DNA from: CAADGL01 sp964643885 | GTDB taxonomy: Bacteria; Planctomycetota; Phycisphaerae; UBA1845; Fen-1342 | Assembly (NCBI GenBank): GCA_964643885.1 | Contig: CAZXUI010000002.1 | Coordinates: 62,001 to 126,000 of the forward strand | Length of the DNA stretch: 64,000 nucleotides | Reading direction: 5' to 3' | In this document: one piece after another, positions 34,208 to 43,672 of the stretch | How the letters are laid out: each line of letters begins with the position of its first letter | Numbering within the stretch: the stretch's first letter is position 1 | Made by a program: the position numbers and the translations under genes | Notes under the pieces: generated by a model | Told to the model about the DNA's origin: nothing | Database searches by the model: none | The model's input: only the letters and a program-made list of their open reading frames with translations

Positions 34208-37078
34208 CTAGTCACCCGAACCGTAGAGCAGATACGCCTCGCCAGCCGTCGCGCGATTCCGCGGCGAGGCCGAGACCGAGCTCATCAGCAGGTCGCCGAA
34301 GCCGTCGCCGTCGACATCACCCGCCGAGGCGATTCCGTGGCTGCGGTCGCCCTGCTGGCCCAGCCCCGCACCCAGGAAGTTACCGCTATTGCGGCCGACG
34401 AAGACTGCCCCCGGCAGCCGCTCCGTCCCCACATCCGCGAGCGGAATGGTCCCGCGCAGATCGGGCGAACCGTAGATCAGGTAGACCACGCCGCAGCTCG
34501 TGCGGTCTACGTCGATGATCCCGTCGAGATTCAGGTCCGCCCGTACGGACTTGCTGGGCGCGGCGATCAGAATATCGGTGATGCCGTCGCCGTCGACGTC
34601 GCCGGCGTTCGCAACCCGCGCCCCGGCCAGGTCGCCTTCCGCTTCGCCTGCGAAGATCACGCCCAGATCGCGCTCCGGAATCTCCGCGAACGGAATCGCC
34701 TCCTGCGTCAGGTTGATCACCTCGCGCGAGCCGAAGAACACCGCCGCGCCGCCGCGGCGGCCGTTGATCAGCGGCGAGCCGATCACGACATCCGCAATTC
34801 CGTCGTTATTGAAATCGCCCGCACCCGCCTGCGACTGACCGAGCCGGTCCCCCGCCGCGCCGACGACGCGAACCCCGTCGAAAATCCGCGTGCCCGGCGC
34901 ACTCTGGTCATCGGTCGGCAGCCCGAGTTCTTCGATCTCGAGCTCGCCGGCCATCACCAGTTCGCGGATCCGGCCGAAAACGATGTAGCACGCGCCGGCC
35001 GCGTTGTCGTTCAACGGGCTGCCGATCAGGATGTCCTGCAACCCGTCCGCGTTGAAATCGGCAATGCCGACCGCATTGCTGAGGGCCGCGCCGGTGGTGC
35101 TGGACCAGATTCGAACGGTCCGTTGCGGGACGGGCGAATCGCCGTCCACGATCGCCTCGCAATCCGGACCATCGTCAGGATCGAGGTGGTATCCCGGAGA
35201 ACCGGTCCGCGCAATCGGGAACGTGCCCTCGTCGAGGGGCCCCGCGACCGACAGAAAGATCCGGTAGTCATCGACGATGTAGTGATACGGACCGCGGTGC
35301 GGAATCAGAGCGTCCGGACTCGGGCCCAGTCCCGGCCAGCTCTCGGTCGCGGCCGGCGCCTGGTCGTTGTTCCACGGATACCAGCCATTGATGACGTTCA
35401 CATAGAAGATGCTCACGACACCCGCGCCCGGAATCGACGTACCCGCGATGTTGTTGCTGATCGTCCCGACCAGCGGGTCGCGATTGGGCGCGGACATGAT
35501 GATCGAATCGAACTCCCCCGCGGAAACCACTTCGCCGAATTGATCGAACGGATCGTTGCTGGAATAACGGCATCCCAGGCGCACGGAACCGATGTTCGGC
35601 GTCCCACCGACGCCAACGAGGTGATGGTGGAAAAGCGTACCGGCTGCGGTACCAGGTGCTGCCTTCGGGCCGTAAAAACCCTCAGCACAACCCGGGTCCG
35701 GTTCTATGACAGAATGTGCGACCGTCCCGATCTCAGCCAGATTGATGACGCTCCGCCCGGGATGACCGAGGTCCGGCCGGAAAACACTGCTGGACGCCAC
35801 GACCACGACACCCGACCGGAAATAGCCGGGAGTATCGAGCGGGCCGAGGCCCGAGGTATCCGTTCCCGCGCCCAGCGCCCCGACAGGCAGCGAATCGGTA
35901 AACGGGAGCCCGAACGCAATCTCGCGCAGCCCGTCTCCGTCCCAGTCCGACATCGGAGCCACGCTGCTGATGCCCCGGCTGGGTCTGATCGGGTCCTGCG
36001 CCTCGGGAACCCCCGTAAGCACTTCCCCGCGGAAAAGGGTCCCTGTCGAGTTGAGGTTGATGAACCCGCTGAACCGGTTTGACCGGCCGTAGACGACGTA
36101 CGCCTCCCCCACGCCCGTCCGCTGGATGTTCGCCTGGAACTGAGGTTTGCCGAACTGAGACAGAACGATGAAGTCGCTGAAGCCGTCCAGATCCAGATCG
36201 CGCATGTTCGAGACGAAGCTCCCCGCATTATCGCCCGGATTGAACCCCTCGAAGACCGCCCCGGCCAGCTCGCCCGACGCGGGATTATCCAGCAGCCGCA
36301 GGTCGATCATCCCCGCCAGCCGCGCCCGAATCCGGATCGACGCCGGCGAGTAGAACAGGAATTCCTCCGTCCCGTCCGAGACGACGGCCAGCAATCGATA
36401 CAGCCCCGGCTCGAACAACCCGGTCGGCAGATCGAACGAGAAGCTGTCCCCCGTCTGGTTCGTGCTGTCGCGCAGCTTCAGCTCGTTGCCGTTCGGCACG
36501 CCGTCCGGGTCGAGGAAGATCTCGACGCTGACCGTGCTGTCCGGGTCGAAGATCTGCCAGGCCACGTCGAACCGTGGCACCACCAGATTCGAGCGGTCAA
36601 AGGCGAAGTTGTCGCGCGGCGAGGTGAAGAAGAACTGCGGCCGTTGATTCACCGTCACCCGCCCCGTGGCATACGCGAACTCGCTCAGCTCGTTCTGCTC
36701 ATAGAGAAGCACGCCGATCAGATACGTCCCCGCCTCGAGCAGGCTGGTGTCCAGCAGCGCCGTGCTCTGCGTGATCGGCAGGTTCTGAAGCGAAATGATC
36801 TCATTGCCGTTCTCGGGGTCCTCGTCCACGTCGAAGATGATGTCGACGCTCGAGAAGTTCGTCGTCGCCACCACGCGCCAGTTCACTTCGATCGGCGTGC
36901 CGCCTGTGATCGAGAGATCGCCCGTCGGCGAGACGACCGTCACCGACGCAACCGTCCCGAGCCGTCCGGTGTCACCCGTCGTGCCGGCCACGAATTCCAG
37001 CGGTGTCGGGCAGCCCGCAACGCCCGCCAGCAGTGCCGCGCCCGTCAGTCCGCTCAGTATGCCTCGCCAGTGAACCAT
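34208..37078 (-). CDS. FG-GAP/integrin-alpha-like repeat lipoprotein
   Basis: 956 residues. Signal ends LAGVAGC, a good lipobox. N-terminal Ig-like strands, then a beta-propeller with at least five FG-GAP units with calcium-binding loops: DLDLDGFSDFIVLSQFG, ADFNADGLQDILIGSPLND, GDFNNDGIADVVIGSPLING, AGDVDGDGITDILIAAPSKS and AGDVDGDGFGDLLMSS. Such propellers bind ligands or surfaces. Five residues before the stop are LLYGSGD. It is 33 bases from the next lipoprotein gene, so transcriptional linkage is likely. Ligand unknown. Confidence 0.8.
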   Translation of the reverse strand: MVHWRGILSGLTGAALLAGVAGCPTPLEFVAGTTGDTGRLGTVASVTVVSPTGDLSITGGTPIEVNWRVVATTNFSSVDIIFDVDEDPENGNEIISLQNLPITQSTALLDTSLLEAGTYLIGVLLYEQNELSEFAYATGRVTVNQRPQFFFTSPRDNFAFDRSNLVVPRFDVAWQIFDPDSTVSVEIFLDPDGVPNGNELKLRDSTNQTGDSFSFDLPTGLFEPGLYRLLAVVSDGTEEFLFYSPASIRIRARLAGMIDLRLLDNPASGELAGAVFEGFNPGDNAGSFVSNMRDLDLDGFSDFIVLSQFGKPQFQANIQRTGVGEAYVVYGRSNRFSGFINLNSTGTLFRGEVLTGVPEAQDPIRPSRGISSVAPMSDWDGDGLREIAFGLPFTDSLPVGALGAGTDTSGLGPLDTPGYFRSGVVVVASSSVFRPDLGHPGRSVINLAEIGTVAHSVIEPDPGCAEGFYGPKAAPGTAAGTLFHHHLVGVGGTPNIGSVRLGCRYSSNDPFDQFGEVVSAGEFDSIIMSAPNRDPLVGTISNNIAGTSIPGAGVVSIFYVNVINGWYPWNNDQAPAATESWPGLGPSPDALIPHRGPYHYIVDDYRIFLSVAGPLDEGTFPIARTGSPGYHLDPDDGPDCEAIVDGDSPVPQRTVRIWSSTTGAALSNAVGIADFNADGLQDILIGSPLNDNAAGACYIVFGRIRELVMAGELEIEELGLPTDDQSAPGTRIFDGVRVVGAAGDRLGQSQAGAGDFNNDGIADVVIGSPLINGRRGGAAVFFGSREVINLTQEAIPFAEIPERDLGVIFAGEAEGDLAGARVANAGDVDGDGITDILIAAPSKSVRADLNLDGIIDVDRTSCGVVYLIYGSPDLRGTIPLADVGTERLPGAVFVGRNSGNFLGAGLGQQGDRSHGIASAGDVDGDGFGDLLMSSVSASPRNRATAGEAYLLYGSGD

Positions 37079-37168
37079 CGACTGATTCTCCCGTCTCGCG
37101 CGACGCCGCCGGCCCCCTTCGCCTCGGCCGCGTGTCTTCTCGATTCAGCCCTGCCGATCACGCCGTGC

Positions 37169-37699
37169 CTACGAGTCCGCCCGGCGAATGAACGCGAAAA
37201 TCTGGTACCCCGAGCGCGTCGCGCCCGAGGTCGTCACGGCGAACGTGATCACATCGCCGCAGTTGTAGTTCGCCCCGTCCTGCAAGCGGACGCCGAACGG
37301 TTCCACCTCGACCACCGGATCGTCCGCCGCGCCCGTCCCCAGCCGCACCACCGCACCGGTCGCCGTCAGGTCGCTGATATCCCCCAGCGTCAACTCGTCG
37401 ATGGGACAGATCAACGCCTGGCCGAGCTTCAGCCCGGGGGCCAGCGTGTTGATCAGCGTCTCCACCTCACCATCCGCGTCGCGCCACGTCAACAGCACCT
37501 CGACGGTGCGCCCTGTTCGATTCTCGACTTCCACCAGAATCGCCGGCGCCTCGCCCGGAATGCCCGCCGCCTCATCCACGAGACCGGCGGCCGTCAGAAA
37601 GTCGGGATTGAGAAACGACGTCACCGCCGCACAACCCGCCAGCGCTAGGCTCAGCACCGCGGCCGCCGCGCCGGACAGATAGAAGCTTCGCTGGCTCAC
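37169..37699 (-). CDS. predicted lipoprotein, paralogue of the neighbouring gene
   Basis: 176 residues; lipobox LALAGC after residue 17. The mature N-terminus AAVTSFLNPDFLTAAGL resembles that of the neighbour at 37720 (AVLFDTLNPDLFTSFGL), and both have a CGDVI motif near the C-terminus (NCGDVITFAV, KCGDVIEIRV). Two paired cysteines (ICPIDE, NCGDVI) are likely. No named family. TAG stop at 37169. Confidence 0.65.
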   Translation of the reverse strand: MSQRSFYLSGAAAAVLSLALAGCAAVTSFLNPDFLTAAGLVDEAAGIPGEAPAILVEVENRTGRTVEVLLTWRDADGEVETLINTLAPGLKLGQALICPIDELTLGDISDLTATGAVVRLGTGAADDPVVEVEPFGVRLQDGANYNCGDVITFAVTTSGATRSGYQIFAFIRRADS

Positions 37700-37719
37700 C
37701 CTGTGAACCTCCTGACCGC

Positions 37720-38247
37720 CTAGCTCGGAATCACCGTGACGCGAATCTCGAATTCGGCGTCACCCGTCTGCTGCACTCGGATCTCGATCACGTCGCCGCA
37801 CTTGAAGTCCTGCGCCGTCAGCGGTGCCCCCGTGTATTCGACGTTCATCTCCCCTTCGGCGGTGATGATGGTAATCGCCGGGTCTGCCTCCCCGCCGCCC
37901 TCGCCCACGATCTCACCGGGAACAATCAACGTGACCGGGCAGTCCTCGACGGCGTTGCTGACCTCATTCGGAGGCACCCGGGCGAACAGCGAACCCTCGG
38001 TGAACGTCGGATTCGCCTGATTGGAGACGCCGATGTTCGCCTCAAGCGGAAGGTCCGTGTCATTCACCACGGCGATCACGATCCGCCCCGGCGGACCCAG
38101 CAGCGCATCCGGGTCCAGTCCGAACGACGTGAACAGGTCCGGATTCAGCGTGTCGAACAGCACCGCGCAGCCGGCCAGCGGTGCGCACGCCGCACCCACC
38201 GCGACCGCCCGCACACCCCGCCTCAGCAGCGACCGAACCCGAAACAT
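37720..38247 (-). CDS. predicted lipoprotein, paralogue of the neighbouring gene
   Basis: 175 residues; lipobox PLAGC. Shares the LNPDxxTxxGL N-terminal motif, a paired-cysteine pattern (DCPVTLIVPGE and KCGDVIEI) and length with the gene at 37169, so the two come from a tandem duplication. TAG stop. It is 20 bases from the other paralogue and heads the transcript in this orientation. Confidence 0.65.
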   Translation of the reverse strand: MFRVRSLLRRGVRAVAVGAACAPLAGCAVLFDTLNPDLFTSFGLDPDALLGPPGRIVIAVVNDTDLPLEANIGVSNQANPTFTEGSLFARVPPNEVSNAVEDCPVTLIVPGEIVGEGGGEADPAITIITAEGEMNVEYTGAPLTAQDFKCGDVIEIRVQQTGDAEFEIRVTVIPS

Positions 38248-38597
38248 CCGTGACCTCCCTCGCCGTGTTCAAACCGGGCCGCGTTTCGCGCCGGCCGACC
38301 TCAGGCCCGCCGGTATCGCGCTCGCCCCGCCTGCACCAATCTGCACGCCGCCGCCCTTGACCATTTTGGGCTCGCGGCCAAATCCCACAGTGTCCCGACT
38401 TTATGAGCGCGCCACCCGCCGGCCGACCGCCGCAAAGTGCCGCCAACACACGTCTTACCGGAGCCGCCGACGCGACCGCTCATCGCTCTCACGCGGCGGG
38501 CCTACGTGCCTCCGGCGCCCGGGGGCCGCGGGCGTCCCGCCCGCTCCTCGCCCCGATGAGGCGGGCCGGCGTGACCGCCTCCGCCTTTCCGCCCACC
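38248..38597. other. intergenic region between lipoprotein genes and apt
   Basis: 350 bases. Upstream promoter region for the lipoprotein cluster. A patch at 38510-38560 (GGGGGCCGCGGGCGTCCCGC) resembles the GGGCG palindrome family seen after 48 kb but is degenerate. No gene or structured RNA was found. Confidence 0.4.
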
Positions 38598-39167
38598 TCA
38601 GTACCGAATCACACTCAACACCGGACAGTCCGGAAGCTTCGCCCGGCCGCCCAGTTCGGTCAACTCGATCAGGACCACAATCCCGGCAATTTCCGCCCCC
38701 AGATCGGACACCAGGTTCGCGCACGCCGCCAGCGTGCCGCCCGTCGCCAGCAGGTCGTCCACGATCAGGACCCGCTGGCCGGCCGAGAGCGCGTCCGCGT
38801 GAATCTCCAGCGCGTCCATGCCGTATTCGAGCTGATATTCGAACCGCCGCCGGTCCGCGGGCAGCTTGCCCGGCTTGCGGATCGGCACGAAGCCGATCGA
38901 GAGCGTCTTGGCCAGGGCCGTCCCGAAGATGAACCCGCGCGACTCGGCCCCCACCACCACGTCCAGCTTCCGCCCCCGGAACGGCTGGGCCATCAGCTCG
39001 ACGGCCAGCGCCAGACCGGCCGGGTCCGCCAGCAGCGGCGTGATGTCTTTGAAGAGGATGCCCGGCTTGGGGAAGTTCGGCACGTCGCGGATCAGCGAGC
39101 GCAACGTCTCGGCGTCGGGAACGCGCTCGACTGGGATGTCGACAGCCTTGTTTGTCACCAGCGGCAC
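38598..39167 (-). CDS. apt: adenine phosphoribosyltransferase
   Basis: 189 residues, close to the normal 170-185. It makes AMP from adenine and PRPP. Motifs: LRSLIRDVPNFPKPGILFKD (adenine salvage N-terminus), VVVGAESRGFIFGTALAKTL, and the PRPP loop VLIVDDLLATGGTL. Followed at once (on the other strand) by a small gene. No divergence from the family except a short N-terminal extension (MPLVTNKAVDIPVERV). Confidence 0.93.
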   Translation of the reverse strand: MPLVTNKAVDIPVERVPDAETLRSLIRDVPNFPKPGILFKDITPLLADPAGLALAVELMAQPFRGRKLDVVVGAESRGFIFGTALAKTLSIGFVPIRKPGKLPADRRRFEYQLEYGMDALEIHADALSAGQRVLIVDDLLATGGTLAACANLVSDLGAEIAGIVVLIELTELGGRAKLPDCPVLSVIRY

Positions 39168-39344
39168 CCAGTCACTACGAGCCCCTCACCGCCTCGCGGC
39201 GGGGCGATAATACATCCGGCGATGGGGTCATCCTACTGGAACCACTACATGCGGGCAACGAGCGGCGGCGGCTTTTTGATCGCCTCGGCCGCCTTTCCGA
39301 TATCTCCCTCAGGCACCGCACGCACGCGGGCGAGGAAATCGTCG

Positions 39345-39506
39345 ATGGAGTGGCTCTTCTCGGGCGGAGTGCTGGCCGGCCTGGCCAGCGGACTCATCGT
39401 CGTGCTGGGCGTCACCCGCGCCAAGTCGGGGGCGCAACTCATGCTCGACAAGTACCAGGAGCTGCTCGACGAGGCCCGCGCCGAGGACGAAGCAGGCGAG
39501 AGCTGA
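39345..39506 (+). CDS. small membrane protein, hypothetical
   Basis: 53 residues from the ATG at 39345 (GAGGAAATCGTCG upstream). MEWLFSGGVLAGLASGLIVV is one membrane helix; the rest (RAKSGAQLMLDKYQELLDEA) is an amphipathic, charged helix ending DEAGES. No family is recognised and a longer frame exists upstream, so it could be spurious. It converges with secA, 37 bases from its stop. Confidence 0.35.
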   Translation: MEWLFSGGVLAGLASGLIVVLGVTRAKSGAQLMLDKYQELLDEARAEDEAGES

Positions 39507-39543
39507 TTCGCCCGCCCGCAGCGGCGACGCCGCGCAAACCGCG

Positions 39544-42500
39544 CTACTGCCCCTTCCCGTGACACTGCTTGTACTTCTTGCCTGACCCGCACGGACACGG
39601 ATCATTGCGGCCGACCTTCGGCACGTCCCGCCGGACGGGCTGCGGCTTGGCGCCTTCGCCCTGCCGCTGCATCGCCGCCTGCCGGTCCGCGGCGGCCTGC
39701 TGCGCCTGTGCGGCCGAGGCGAAGCCGACGTTGGTCGCGTCCGCCTTGCTGGTGGACATCTTGCCGTAGGCACTGGGGGCCTCGGGGGCCGGCCCGGGCC
39801 TGCTCGGCTCGCCCGCTCCCTCCGCGCCGCCGCCGACGGAGAGCTCGACCTTGAAAACCAGGTCGGTGACGCGCTCGCGGATGTTGCTCATCATCTCGCG
39901 GAACAGCCGCGTCCCCTCGCGCTTGTACTCGATCTTCGGGTCGCGCTCGCCGTAGCCGCGCAGCCCGATGCCGTGCCGCAGCATGTCCATCGAGTACATG
40001 TGGTCCTTCCACGTTCCGTCGAGCGTCGTCAGCACGACCAGCCGCTCGAGCTGCGTCAGCTCGTAGCGCAGCATCTCGTAGCCGCACTCGAGCAACTGCT
40101 CGCGCAGCTTCTCGTTCAGTTCCAGCGGCCTGCTCTCCAGGATCGCGCCGAAGCGCGACTGGGCCCAGTCGAGGATCTTTTCGCCCGGATGCGACTCGAG
40201 CGCCGCGTCGATCTCGACCGCGAACTTGCCGTTCAGCAGGTAGTCCGCATTCAGGTCGCGCAGCTCCTGGAAGATCTGCTGCGGGTTCTTGCCCGAGAAA
40301 TGCTCGTAGGTCCAGTTCAGCCCGTACTTGCGGTTCACCCACGCGGCGATCTTCTGATGGACCTCGTTGAGATTCGAGCCGCCGCGGGCCAGCGCGTAAT
40401 CCAGCACCGCCTGCACCGGGTACTCCACTTCGCGCCGCCGGTACGCCTCGCGCATCTTCTCGCCGAAGATCCGCTCCGCCTCCTCGCGCCCCAGCCCCTT
40501 GAGAGCCTCGATCGGCACGGCGATGTTGAACTTCTCCTGCCCCCAGCGGATCAGCCGCGCCTTGGGATACTGCGGGTCGATGTAGACCTGGAGCGGCGTC
40601 AGGTCCGCCGTCTCCACCTTCTTGACCGCCGCCTCCGTGAGCTGCTCCAGCAGCTCCTCCGGATCCGTCTCGCGCACCTGCCGCTGCGTCAGCGTCAGCC
40701 CGAACTGCGCCGCCCAGTTCGTCAGGCCGCGCACGTCCCACTCTTCGGCCTCGACGCTCGGATCGATGTACTCGCCGAAGGTGCGCTGCACATTCGCCCG
40801 GATCTCGCCCGCGGCCAGCTCGCGCACCTGCTCTTCCAGAATCTGGTATTCGGCCGTATCGAACTTGTTCGGCTCGATCGCCACCCCCAGGTGCTGCCCC
40901 ACCCACTCCGAGACGCACAGCGCCGGATACTCCGGATCGTAGAAGCGGCTGACCGCGTCGCCGACCGTTTCGTCGATCCACTGCCAGATCAGCTCGCTGA
41001 GCCTGCGAGCCTCGACCACGCGCTGCCGCAGCTCGTAGAACGTCCGCCGCTGATGGTCCATCACCTCGTCGTATTCGAGCAGATTCTTGCGGATGCCGAA
41101 GTTCCGCTCCTCGACCTTCTTCTGCGCCGCCTCGATGTTCCGCGTGAGCTGCCGGCTCTCGATCGGCACGCCCTCCGCCATCCCGAAGCGGGCCAGCATC
41201 TTCAGCATCCACTCCCCCATGAACAGCTTGAGCAGGTCGTCCTCCAGCGACAGGAAGAAACGCGAGCTGCCGGGATCGCCCTGCCGCCCGCACCGCCCGC
41301 GGAGCTGATTGTCGATCCGCCGGCTCTCGTGCCGCTCCGTGCCGACCACGTGCAGACCGCCGATCTTCGCCACCCCCGGACCGAGCACGATGTCCGTCCC
41401 GCGGCCGGCCATGTTCGTCGCGATCGTCACGTTGCCGAACATCGCCTTGCGCTTGCCGCGGTGCGACTCGTGCTGCTGGCCGGCCTTGGCGATGATCTCC
41501 GCCTCGCGGGCCACGGCGTCCGGCCGCGCGTTGAGCACCTCGTGCTCGACACCGTACTTGCGCGTCAGCATGGTGCTCAGCCGCTCCGAGGCCTCGACGC
41601 TCGTCGTGCCCACCAGCACCGGCCGGCCGCCCAGCTCGTCGCCCACGAGCTTGAGATACGCCTCCTCCAGCGCCTCGGGTTCCCCTTCGCCGTCCTTGAA
41701 GCGGCCCAGCGCGCTGTTGATCAGCTCGATGCCTTCGTCCGGCCGGCCATTGCCCTCGCCGCTGCGCTTCAGCTCGTGCAGCCGCCCGCGGGCGCGCTTG
41801 AGCATGTCGTAGAGCGACCACGGGTCGGCCGGATAGCCCTTCTCGCTGTAGGCCCGGATCTCTTCGACGATCGCGTCGAACTTGTTGTCCTTGCTCTTGT
41901 AGATTTTGTCGTTGTAATCGACCCGCCTGACCGGCTTGTTGGTCGGGATCGCGATCGTCTCGAGCTTGTAGATCTTCAGAAACTCGTCCGCCTCAGTCAT
42001 GGCCGTGCCCGTCATGCCCGAGAGGTGCTTGTACATCTTGAACAGGTTCTGCAGCGTGATCGTCGCCAGCGTCTGCGTCTCCTGCTTGATCGGCACCTTC
42101 TCCTTGGCCTCGACCGCCTGGTGCAGGCCGTCCGACCACTGCCGCCCGTACATCAGCCGGCCGGTGAACTCGTCGACGATGATCACCGTGCCGTCCTGAA
42201 CCACGTACTCGCGGTCGCGGTTGTAGCACAGGTGCGCCCGCAGGGCCGTGTCGATGTAGTGCGGCCAGTTCATGTTGCGGTGGTCATAGAACGTGCCGAT
42301 GCCCAGCTCCGCCTGCGCCGTCTTGGCGCCCAGCTCGGTCATGTGCGCGCTGCGGCGGTCCATCTCCACCACGATGAACTGCCGGAAGCCGATCGCCTCG
42401 GCCTCCTCCGTGCTCAGCCACATCGGGTCCGCGCGGAACTTCTTGATCCCGTCGCGGAAGCGCGTGTCCTTCTTCAGCTCCGGCGGCGCCTCCGACTCGA

Positions 42501-43551
42501 CCTGGTCGATCCGCTCCTTCATCTCCGCGATCGCCTGCTCCTGCTTGCGGATCAGCATGCGGGCGATGTTGTCCGCCACGCGGAAATTGCCGACGTCCTC
42601 GTTGGCCGCTCCCGAAATGATCAGCGGCGTGCGGGCCTCGTCGATCAGGATGCTGTCCACCTCGTCCACGACCGCGAAATCCTGCCGGCCCTGCATCTGC
42701 TCGCGGACGTTGTTCTTCATGTTGTCGCGCAGATAGTCGAAGCCGAACTCGCTGTTCGTCCCGTAGGTGATGTCGCACGCGTACGCCTCGCGCCGCTTCT
42801 CGGCCCCGGGACCGTACGCATCCATGTCCGACGTGATGTACCCGACCGAGACCCCCAGCAGCTCGAAGATCGGCCGGCAGAACTCCGCGTCGCGCTTCAC
42901 CAGGTAGTCGTTGACGGTCACCATGTGGACCTTCAGACCCTGGAGCACGCGCATATAGTTGCCCGGGTAGCAAACGATCGTCTTGCCCTCGCCGGTGCGC
43001 ATCTCGGCGATGCCGCCGCTCTCCAGCACCCGCGCCCCGATGAGCTGACACTCGAATTGCCGGTGATTCCGCGCCCGCCGCGACGCCTCACGCACGCACG
43101 CGTACGCCTCCGCCCGGATGTCCTCGACACTCTCCCCTTCCGCCAGCCGCCGCTGGAACTCCTGCCGCTTGCCGCGCAGCGCCTCGTCGCTCAGCGCCCG
43201 CGCCTGCTCATCCAGCCGGTCCGTCTCCTCCCGCACCCAGTGCCGCAGCGACAGCACCACCCGGTCGTTGCGGCTGGGCATCAGCTTGAAGATCACCCAC
43301 CCGCTGACCACCGCCCAGAGGACCGCCACACCCGAGAAGACGACCGCCACCCGCTCGCGCGTCAGCCACGAGATGCCCACCCCCTCCGGCCCCAGCCACA
43401 GCAGCGCCAGAACCGCCAGCGCCAGCGCCGTCGAACCCCCCAGAATCGCCAGCCTGCCCGGGCTCTGCCGCGCCCGCGCCCAAGTCACATCCCCCGGCCG
43501 AACGGCATCCCGAAGAATGTCCGTATCGCCCGCAGTGAATACGCCGGTCAT
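39544..43551 (-). CDS. secA: preprotein translocase ATPase SecA, extended
   Basis: 1335 residues from the ATG at 43551 (GGAGG upstream), against about 850-900 in E. coli. SecA pushes precursors through SecYEG. Canonical parts: SRNDRVVLSLRHWVREETDR at 93, Walker A MRTGEGKT ending Lys190-Thr191, VDEVDSILIDEARTPLIISG, GRGTDIVLGPGV and RIDNQLRGRCGRQGDPGSS, then the zinc tail CPCGSGKKYKQCHGKGQ. Odd features: the usual N-terminal amphipathic helix is replaced by about 92 residues with two strong hydrophobic helices (34-54 and 68-90); an approximately 80-residue insertion sits before GRPVLVGTTSVEASE; and several hundred extra residues lie in the helical scaffold region (from RFYDPEYPALC to about LNEKLREQLLECGY). 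Alternative upstream starts are in low-complexity sequence. TAG stop. Confidence 0.95.
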   Translation of the reverse strand: MTGVFTAGDTDILRDAVRPGDVTWARARQSPGRLAILGGSTALALAVLALLWLGPEGVGISWLTRERVAVVFSGVAVLWAVVSGWVIFKLMPSRNDRVVLSLRHWVREETDRLDEQARALSDEALRGKRQEFQRRLAEGESVEDIRAEAYACVREASRRARNHRQFECQLIGARVLESGGIAEMRTGEGKTIVCYPGNYMRVLQGLKVHMVTVNDYLVKRDAEFCRPIFELLGVSVGYITSDMDAYGPGAEKRREAYACDITYGTNSEFGFDYLRDNMKNNVREQMQGRQDFAVVDEVDSILIDEARTPLIISGAANEDVGNFRVADNIARMLIRKQEQAIAEMKERIDQVESEAPPELKKDTRFRDGIKKFRADPMWLSTEEAEAIGFRQFIVVEMDRRSAHMTELGAKTAQAELGIGTFYDHRNMNWPHYIDTALRAHLCYNRDREYVVQDGTVIIVDEFTGRLMYGRQWSDGLHQAVEAKEKVPIKQETQTLATITLQNLFKMYKHLSGMTGTAMTEADEFLKIYKLETIAIPTNKPVRRVDYNDKIYKSKDNKFDAIVEEIRAYSEKGYPADPWSLYDMLKRARGRLHELKRSGEGNGRPDEGIELINSALGRFKDGEGEPEALEEAYLKLVGDELGGRPVLVGTTSVEASERLSTMLTRKYGVEHEVLNARPDAVAREAEIIAKAGQQHESHRGKRKAMFGNVTIATNMAGRGTDIVLGPGVAKIGGLHVVGTERHESRRIDNQLRGRCGRQGDPGSSRFFLSLEDDLLKLFMGEWMLKMLARFGMAEGVPIESRQLTRNIEAAQKKVEERNFGIRKNLLEYDEVMDHQRRTFYELRQRVVEARRLSELIWQWIDETVGDAVSRFYDPEYPALCVSEWVGQHLGVAIEPNKFDTAEYQILEEQVRELAAGEIRANVQRTFGEYIDPSVEAEEWDVRGLTNWAAQFGLTLTQRQVRETDPEELLEQLTEAAVKKVETADLTPLQVYIDPQYPKARLIRWGQEKFNIAVPIEALKGLGREEAERIFGEKMREAYRRREVEYPVQAVLDYALARGGSNLNEVHQKIAAWVNRKYGLNWTYEHFSGKNPQQIFQELRDLNADYLLNGKFAVEIDAALESHPGEKILDWAQSRFGAILESRPLELNEKLREQLLECGYEMLRYELTQLERLVVLTTLDGTWKDHMYSMDMLRHGIGLRGYGERDPKIEYKREGTRLFREMMSNIRERVTDLVFKVELSVGGGAEGAGEPSRPGPAPEAPSAYGKMSTSKADATNVGFASAAQAQQAAADRQAAMQRQGEGAKPQPVRRDVPKVGRNDPCPCGSGKKYKQCHGKGQ

Positions 43552-43672
43552 CTCGGCCACACCTCCGCTGCGCCGCCTGCCGCACCCGGGCCCGCCGCAA
43601 TCACGCCGCACCCGAGTCCGCCCGGCCAGACGGCCGGCCGTCCCTGCCCGTCATGGATTCGCCGGTCGAGTC

